The notes below the pieces were generated by a model that ran no database searches, had not been told where the DNA came from, and worked only from the letters and a program-made list of their open reading frames with translations. This document shows positions 56,331 to 64,000 of a stretch of DNA of 64,000 nt, piece after piece. The stretch lies in assembly GCF_026151205.1 (NCBI RefSeq), contig NC_087076.1, positions 19,463,919 through 19,527,918 on the forward strand. Direction: 5' to 3'. The DNA comes from Bolinopsis microptera (Eukaryota > Ctenophora > Tentaculata > Lobata > Bolinopsidae). A program made the translations under genes and the position numbers. Within the stretch, counting starts at the first letter, position 1. Every line of letters starts with the position of its first letter.

Positions 56331-57983
56331 CTCCCCATGCTCTTCCTTTCCTAACCCTGATATTACTCTCACTGTCTCTGATTCTAGAACCCAGATAGGT
56401 GAAGTCTTCCACATGCTCTATTATACTGTTACCCAGGGACTTGATGGTATCAGGGTTCTCGATGTTCTGACTAATGAATTTGGTTTTCCCTTCATTCATT
56501 CTAAGTCCAACTGTAGCAGCAACCCTTTCTACCTCTAGCATCAGCGTCTCTGCCTCCTTTACAGTATTTGCTATCAGAGCAATGTCATCTACAAAACCAG
56601 TGTCTGATATCTTCTCCGCCTTAACTCTCCTACTCCTATAACTATAAGGCTTAATGGTAAATCCTATTTCAGGGTGCTTGCTTAAGGCTTGTCTCATACA
56701 ATAGGCAAGTGCTATAATGAACAAGTATGGTGCTAACGTATCCCCTTGAAGAACTCCTGCCAGGATATCAAATAGCTCGGTATCCCCATCAGGTGTAATA
56801 ACTTTGCCCTTCGTGTTTACATAGAGTAGATTAATGATATCCACAATACTGTCCGGTATCCCATAGGCCTTTAGTGTTTGCATCAAAATTCCCCGGTGAA
56901 GTGAATCAAAGGCCTTCTTAAAACAACAAACACCATAGCTGCCGGTAGATTTCTCTGTCTAGCCCCCTCTAGTATCCTTCTGAGTGCCAAGATATGACTA
57001 GTAGTGGACCGTCCTTCCCGAAAACCATTCTAAGTGTCCCTAAGTACCCCTTCTATAGCCGGCTGGATCCTATTAAGCACCATTCTATTGAGAGTCTTAG
57101 CTACAAGTAAAGTCAAAGATATCCCCCTCCAGTTCCCAGGGTTTGTCAAGTCTCCCTTTTTGGGGACTGGAATGATGTTGCTTATCCTCCACTGATCTGG
57201 CGCAATACCATCTGTCAGGGCTTTGTTGCAGAAGGACAACACGATTTCATCCAGGTCGCATCTTTTGAGCACTTCAGGTGGTATACCGTCATCACCTGGT
57301 GCTTTACCTTCTTTAATCCTGAGTTTAGCAGCTTTGAGCTCCTCTAGAGTAAAAGGTTCTGTACTGATGTTGAGTCCTTCAAATTGAGTCTCGATGCTAG
57401 GATGTTCGTTTTCCACATCAGGTGTACTCCCTGACAGATTCGTGAAATACCTAAGCCAATTTTCCTTCCTCTCTTCGGCTCCGTTGCCCCTTATTTGAGT
57501 TGCCCCCTTGGCCTTCCTACCAGTAATCTCATTTATGACATTCCAACTTTCTTTATTTTTACATCTGTCTGCAGCCATTTCGACCCTTCTAACCTTGGCA
57601 ACTAGATCTTCTTCAAAGATGTCCTGGTACACCTGATCTAGTTCAGTTTTTAGTAGCTTAACAGATAGTCGACTGTCTTCACTAGGATCCCGGTGATAGA
57701 CAGTCTCTGCTTGCTGCAACGCTGTACGCACGTTTTGAACTCGCTGATCACCCGCGAAATCGTCACGTCTCTTCTTTTCTCTCTTAGGCAGTATGGCTTT
57801 GTTGGTATCAGCAATCGCATCAACAAAATGCCCATACAGTTCCGTAACCTCACTTTCATCGGTTTGCTCGCATAAAGCAGAGTACCGATTCTTGACTTCT
57901 ACTGCATATCTCTTCTGTAGGTCTTCATCCGATTTTAGTGCTCCCCAATTATACCAGGTTTTCTTGGGTTGCTTTTTTTTCTG
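56331..57983 (-). pseudogene. LINE ORF2 pseudogene, connector and RT domain
   Basis: 57030-57983 encodes the region between endonuclease and RT and the first RT motifs (GKAPGDDGIPPE, VPKKGDLTNP, NWRGISL). A CAG-to-TAG type nonsense codon lies at 57030-57032. A one-base deletion near 56915 falls at the motif A aspartate (DFKKAFDS-like) and shifts the frame. The next frame (56331-56886) carries motif B (LQGDTLAPYLF at residues 46-56) and catalytic FVDD (98-101). It breaks off at the Polinton edge, in the thumb. RT would copy LINE RNA at the nicked target; this copy cannot. Confidence 0.88.
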
Positions 57984-58069
57984 GTAAGTCATACCAGAAA
58001 GAATTATTTCAATTGGGCCAACGTATGGGTGCTGACTTTTGGCCCACCCTGTATAAGTAAACAAAGGGA

Positions 58070-58130
58070 GGACTTTTGGCAAAACCAGCTTAAAACTTTA
58101 AAACACTTTGTAGGGAGAAGAAAGATGATT
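58070..58130 (+). pseudogene. Relic of a Penelope-like protein C terminus, distal
   Basis: Counterpart of 23405-23475. It reads FWQNQLKTLKHF, then V in place of the first G of FGG. Confidence 0.6.
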
Positions 58131-58609
58131 TTTTTTCCTTGCATATTTTATTTTCTCACCTCTACCACTGATCATTTGGGATTTTCACCCACCGGTAATT
58201 TGAATTACTGAGTTACGTAAATTTCTAAAATTTTTATTTCTATTTATTTGATTGATTGAATGGTTGATATTTTGAATAAATTTGCTAACATGTCTTTATA
58301 TCAGGATGACTGTAAAAGTATATTTTACCGACATTTGAAGTCAAGGCGTTGTTTTACTGACATTTGTGGCTGACTAACAATATATACATATATATATATA
58401 CACATATCAAAAGATTCTTTAATAAAAATAGGGAACCAATAACCATGATCGTTCATCAGTTCTTCGAAGATTATTTCAGTAAGTAAAATGTATCGATTTG
58501 TATTTCAATTTCAGTTAATAATAATACAACTTTTTTTGAAAGATTGAAGGGGTTAATAATTTTGACATGTAAATATCTGGCATTATCAAAGATGTTTCTT
58601 TCTCGATAT

Positions 58610-59899
58610 CTAATTCAACTTGACTTCAGACATGGAGAGTACTAACGGAATATTGAGTGCACTGATCACCAACGCAGTGATGATAACATAAGACATCGGT
58701 GTAAAGGCAACCATGGCTGTTCCAAACACTCCACCAGCCGTGCCCATAGCAGACGATATTCCGGAACCTAGTGCAAAGTTCCCTGTTCCAAAATAATCAA
58801 TATCAGCAAGGATGTAAGTATGGGCCATCATGGAGAACCCGTATAAGAATTTGACCACGAAATTGCTCAGAACAATAACAACAAGGCTTTTCTTTCCTAC
58901 TTCTAGCATCGCTGTGAAGGCCACCACGTTTAACAATGCGGCTATCACCTGTGATTTGCGGAAACTGAGCATATTTCTGATCAAGTGCCTGAATAACATT
59001 CCAAATGCAGATGCTAAAGTAACAATGCCCAATAACAATAATTCCGGTCCTTTAGTCACTGTCACCGAACAGTCACTGTTTGGTTCAGCCTTTTTGATTT
59101 TGAGCATCTGGATCATGGCTGGAACGAGAAGGATTGTAAGCCAGCCTTGGAATGTAGTCATTCCATCGAATAGCCCGAGTTTGACGGTTCTGGCAACAAA
59201 ATTGGGAACGTTCATTGTTCCTTTTGGTATATCCTGGTTTTGCTCGTCTTGCATTTGCTGGCCTGCTGTCCCTACGAAGATGAAGTGGAGCATGAAAATG
59301 GGTGGTATAAATAGGGGTATTGAGGTGAGAAGTATAAAGATCCTCCAACCGACTAGATCGAGCAAAAGATAACCTAAACCAGCTGACCAGACACCACCGA
59401 TAGCGTACATTATAGACGTTATCATCAATATATCATGTTGAATCGCTTTTTCGGAAGCCAACTCAGCTATCATGACCAAACAAGTCGAAAAGCTGAGTCC
59501 TATACAAATCCCGATGAGGGCTCTAGAAAGAAGGAGCAAGTAGTAGTCAGCAACTATAGCACAGACCACTGTACTCAGAACGCTTAAATATAGGGAGAAC
59601 AGAAGTAACTCCCGTCTTCCAAACCAGTCCGAAATTGGCCCAGAAACGACAAGAGCCACAGCTAATGTGATGTAAAGTATACAATCCAATGTTCCTTCCT
59701 GCCACTCAGACAGTTCAGTGACACAGGATATTTGTTGAGTTATCACTCCAGGCAAATAAGTTTCCACTCCATGTCCAAGATTGATCAGAGCACCAAACAC
59801 TGCTAAAAACTTATCCATCCGTGTCCAAAACAGCTTCCGTTCGACCAAAGATGTTTCCTCTGTTTCATCCCTTCCATTCAGAGCGTCCGAGTCGGTCAT
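58610..59899 (-). CDS. MFS transporter, SV2/SLC22-like, copy 3
   Basis: 429 residues from an ATG, the same length and topology as copy 2 (about nine differences, for example F34 versus L, I89 versus L, T162-region, P232 versus S, A261 versus T, K337 versus E). The signature GPISDWFGRREL is intact, as is RALIGICIG. It shares some positions with copy 1 (GPIS, STVVCAIV) rather than copy 2, so copy 3 may be closer to the ancestor. Both complete copies are free of stops, which fits recent duplication. Substrate unknown. Confidence 0.85.
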   Translation of the reverse strand: MTDSDALNGRDETEETSLVERKLFWTRMDKFLAVFGALINLGHGVETYLPGVITQQISCVTELSEWQEGTLDCILYITLAVALVVSGPISDWFGRRELLLFSLYLSVLSTVVCAIVADYYLLLLSRALIGICIGLSFSTCLVMIAELASEKAIQHDILMITSIMYAIGGVWSAGLGYLLLDLVGWRIFILLTSIPLFIPPIFMLHFIFVGTAGQQMQDEQNQDIPKGTMNVPNFVARTVKLGLFDGMTTFQGWLTILLVPAMIQMLKIKKAEPNSDCSVTVTKGPELLLLGIVTLASAFGMLFRHLIRNMLSFRKSQVIAALLNVVAFTAMLEVGKKSLVVIVLSNFVVKFLYGFSMMAHTYILADIDYFGTGNFALGSGISSAMGTAGGVFGTAMVAFTPMSYVIITALVISALNIPLVLSMSEVKLN

Positions 59900-61124
59900 C
59901 TGTTTGAGCTTTTGAGGTAACCTACATAATGTTAGCTACAATTAATACACAAGAAGCGAAAGGAAGTAGTATAAACTATAAAAGACAATCTGTTGATTCT
60001 TATCATCGACAGACCACAACAGGCAGTTACACTGTCACTATTACTACGTCTTCTAGTTTTTTTGTTTGGGACCGGCCCGAAGTACCAGCCAATGTTTACT
60101 CAAAAATATATATAATAAGTGTTATCAATTCAAAGTCAAAAACTCACACAAGATTAGATATTATTCATTATTGAAACGATTAAAAAGGAGCTTATCGAAC
60201 AAAACATAGCCGAGTACAGATAAAGTTGCCTTTAGGATTGTAAAATTGAAATTATCATATTACTATATTAATGCACTTTTGTAGTTATTAGAGTGGAAAC
60301 AGGCGCATAGCTGGCAGTTACACTATTACTACTTCTAGTGCAAAAATTTATAATTAATATTAAGCTTACTATTTGCAATATATTTATGTTTATTGATCAG
60401 CTCAAATTTAATTGAATATATAAAAAGTTAATGTTTTAATTTAAAATATTGATCACCTGATTAGTAAATACAATTAGCTTATATATCACCTCCCCACGGG
60501 AATCCATATCTATTTAACTATAATACATATTTGTTTACTTTTGAGTGGCGCCTCTGCTCAGCATCAAGGAAAAAGAGAATCGCGATTATTTAGGCCAAAA
60601 ATCGCGGCGCCGCGACAAGTCAAACTAGACAAAATCGCGGTGAATTTTAAATTCGTTAACTAACTTGTTAGTCTAGTTAGATTAGGGAGCGACAGGCTCT
60701 ACAGCATACAGGCAAAACAATAACATCTATATTAATAAATATAATCCTTAGTGTTATCTGATGGATTCGTGTAGTGTTAGACTTAGAGTCTCATGATTTA
60801 ATAGTTCATTCATTCAAATTTCTGATTGTTTCTGAATAGGCTCAGTGAAAACAGATTCTAATGGAAATGAAATTGAATAGCTGAATAACGTATCAACATT
60901 TCTACGTCATACTCATATTATGAAATAGTATTAATTCAATTGTAACGATCAATATTTACATTAAAAATTTGACGACGAAATTTATTTCAAACAAAATATG
61001 TTACTGTAAAATATTTATCTAAATAGGTTTTAACGAGCAAATATGAAAATTGAAAATAAAACTGACAAAATTTAACAAATAGGGCTCAACTGAAAATTAA
61101 CGAATAGCGTGACGTGTACAGGAG
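59900..61124. other. Upstream region of MFS copy 3, uninterrupted
   Basis: Preserves the pre-insertion arrangement of the upstream DNA (empty site at 60268). It contains two copies of a GGCAGTTACACT...ATTACTAC stretch (about 60023 and 60315). No gene. Confidence 0.5.
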
Positions 61125-61685
61125 TTGATACATGTTGCGCGTATCCAGTATCCCTTCGGCAGCACTTCGCGCGCGAAAAGTGGCATGCAACGTACATGTC
61201 AATACAGGAGATAAAATATTAAAAGAGATAAAAGAAATTAACAGACAACAGAGGGGTGAAATTTAAACAATAGTATTATTACTATTACTATTTACACGTC
61301 ACTCAACTAAAAAATGTGTTATATTATTAAATTGTTTAACTTTGTTTTGTCGTTGCACGTTGACAATCGAGTGTTGGTTTCTTTTCAACTAATATAATAT
61401 GAAAATTGGGCTTCTTTAATTTTTCTGTTGATGAATTTATATGTTCCTCTATATAGCTACGATTTGAAGTTTTAGCTTGGGGGGCCTGTGTGCTGAAGGT
61501 GGCATTCCCTGTATGCACTATGCAGCAGTGTTTACTGTTTTGCAGTCCGTACCTGCATCCGGAAGGCTGTGGATTGTGTTGACATACGTTGCATGCCACT
61601 TTTTGCGCGCGAAGCGCGCGCCGCCGAAGGCGGAAAAAGGCGGCACATAATATCTTTGAAATTTGTGATACGTAACATGTATCAA
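61125..61685. mobile_element. Inverted-repeat element, distal copy
   Basis: Counterpart of 30011-30568 with the same ends and GC hairpins (about 61603-61633). Confidence 0.6.
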
Positions 61686-62372
61686 GGATTGTGGATGTGA
61701 TTAGTTTCATATAATTATATTTATAAGGAACGTGATATTTGGCCCTTTACTGGGCGGGCCGGCGGCGCTCAGCCTGTCATTCCGCCGAATCTTTATGTTT
61801 ATTAACACAATAGCCTGGGGTCCCCAGGTAAATTTGGCCCTTATAGTTATAGGAGTAGGATCTAAAAGTAAAAGTAACGGAAAATGCACAAATTTGGCCC
61901 TCAGATTAATTGACGATGTCAATTCATGGCAGCTCGAGGCGCGGCACAGTAGCGCATTTCGCCGATCGCTGTGAGAAGCCTTATTAAGTGCGCGGCGCGG
62001 CACAGTAACGCATCGCGCTACAAGCCCTCAGACTGTCAGAGAACTGGAATAATTGCAATTTCATATTTGTCGCGAGGATCTGAGAAAATCTCGATTTGTC
62101 TCGGCAATTGACCATTGTTAATGATTTGGCCCGGCGCGCGCTACTTCGAAGAAATTTAGACGAGTAACATCCGTCAATCTCGGCAAACGTCAAAAATCGC
62201 GATAATTGTCGCGGAGAATGGGAAAAATCGCAAATCACGATTTTGCACAGTGCACGTGCCGCGATTTCCTTTTGACCTAATTGCTCAGCATGTTGAAGAT
62301 GTGATGCAAATTTTGTTGGCACAGTTTATATCTCCGCCAAAAGCACACTCCCCAAATTACGCGCATTGCTAG
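61686..62372. other. Spacer, distal counterpart of 30569-31263
   Basis: Non-coding, collinear with the proximal copy apart from small indels. Confidence 0.45.
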
Positions 62373-63659
<1,287 letters not shown>

Positions 63660-64000
63660 TTTGACCAAAACCCATAATCATGGGTAGAGTGGAGCGCTGC
63701 CAGTGTCTCTCTTTCCCGAACAAAAGGCAATGATATCAATTTGAATGACCGTTATCAAATGCAAATTGATACCGAGAATGAAATCGGTCGCTCGCTTTTC
63801 CCACTCATTGATCATGGCTTACGAATTGTAATAAGTTTCGATTTATAACATGTAATCTATTTCAATAGTAAATGAATGGGAAAAGCGAGCGACCGATTTC
63901 ATTCTCGGTATAATTTTGCATTTGATAACGGTCTTTCAAATTGATATCATTGCCTTTTGTTCGGGAAAGAGAGACACTGGCAGCGCTCCACTCTACCCAT
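63660..64000 (+). mobile_element. 5' hairpin of a foldback-ended element, cut by window end
   Basis: Begins TTTGACCAAAACCC after an A, like 32474, and contains most of the 5' hairpin. It is the duplicate of A3. Confidence 0.85.

Larger units (their letters stand above)
45085..57983 (-). mobile_element. RTE-like LINE, 5' truncated, carrying a Polinton
   Basis: The outer target duplication is GTAAGTCAT at 45076-45084 and 57984-57992; the empty site is in the proximal duplicate at about 23310-23318. On the minus strand the LINE runs 57983-56331, then the Polinton, then 45586-45085. Its 3' tail is short AAGT-type repeats, typical of RTE LINEs. It starts inside ORF2 before the RT domain, so it was 5' truncated on arrival. 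Confidence 0.9.

Overview
This is eukaryotic nuclear DNA, most likely from an invertebrate animal. It is AT-rich, has no operons, carries an animal-type class A GPCR and SV2/SLC22-like major facilitator genes, and is crowded with eukaryotic mobile elements: an RTE-like LINE, Penelope-like elements, a Polinton/Maverick, an LTR element, hAT-type MITEs, a tRNA-derived SINE and Helitron-like foldback elements. I cannot name the species. Host genes are few: one GPCR (16984-18048), two nearly identical complete MFS transporters (23943-25232 and 58610-59899), one truncated MFS paralogue (10722-11693), and a weak candidate spliced gene.

Layout. 0-2 kb: no gene seen. 2.0-6.6 kb: decayed LTR retrotransposon (gag, zinc knuckles, protease), with a 159-bp perfect tandem duplication, a foreign ~0.95-kb insertion and a hAT MITE in its LTR. 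6.6-8.4 kb: RTE-like LINE pseudogene. 8.4-10.4 kb: inverted-repeat element with five CACGTG boxes and a string of hairpins. 10.4-11.7 kb: truncated MFS gene. 12.1-15.4 kb: satellite-like repeat, a Penelope-like element with a long open frame, and a Helitron-like fragment. 16-18 kb: cloverleaf-forming inverted repeat, then the GPCR. 18-21 kb: local duplications and a small palindrome-rich TIR element. 20.7-32.8 kb: proximal copy of a segmental duplication carrying MFS copy 2, interrupted at 25595-29149 by a foldback element that itself received an inverted full copy. 32.5-35.6 kb: another foldback element, split by a Penelope-like insertion. 35.8-42.8 kb: TTA-flanked TIR element, hAT MITE, transposase scrap, and a 2.1-kb GGA-rich minisatellite. 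42.9-64.0 kb: distal copy of the segmental duplication carrying MFS copy 3, interrupted at 45085-57983 by an RTE-like LINE. Inside that LINE sits a Polinton (45587-56330) with exact 6-bp target duplications. Inside the Polinton's right TIR sits a 3.6-kb TIR element packed with a recurring 16-bp motif.

History read from the sequence. MFS copy 1 and the ancestor of copies 2 and 3 share upstream sequence in opposite orientation, so an inverted duplication came first. A block of about 12 kb was then duplicated. The foldback end at 32474 is present in both copies and is older than that event. The foldback pair at 25595-29149 and the LINE/Polinton stack at 45085-57983 are each in only one copy, and the other copy shows the empty site. 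The window is therefore a dated series of nested insertions. The least explained parts are the motif array in the innermost TIR element, the foldback-ended element that inserts between A and T with no duplication, and the cloverleaf at 16.0-16.2 kb. All assignments come from reading the sequence; no database search was run.
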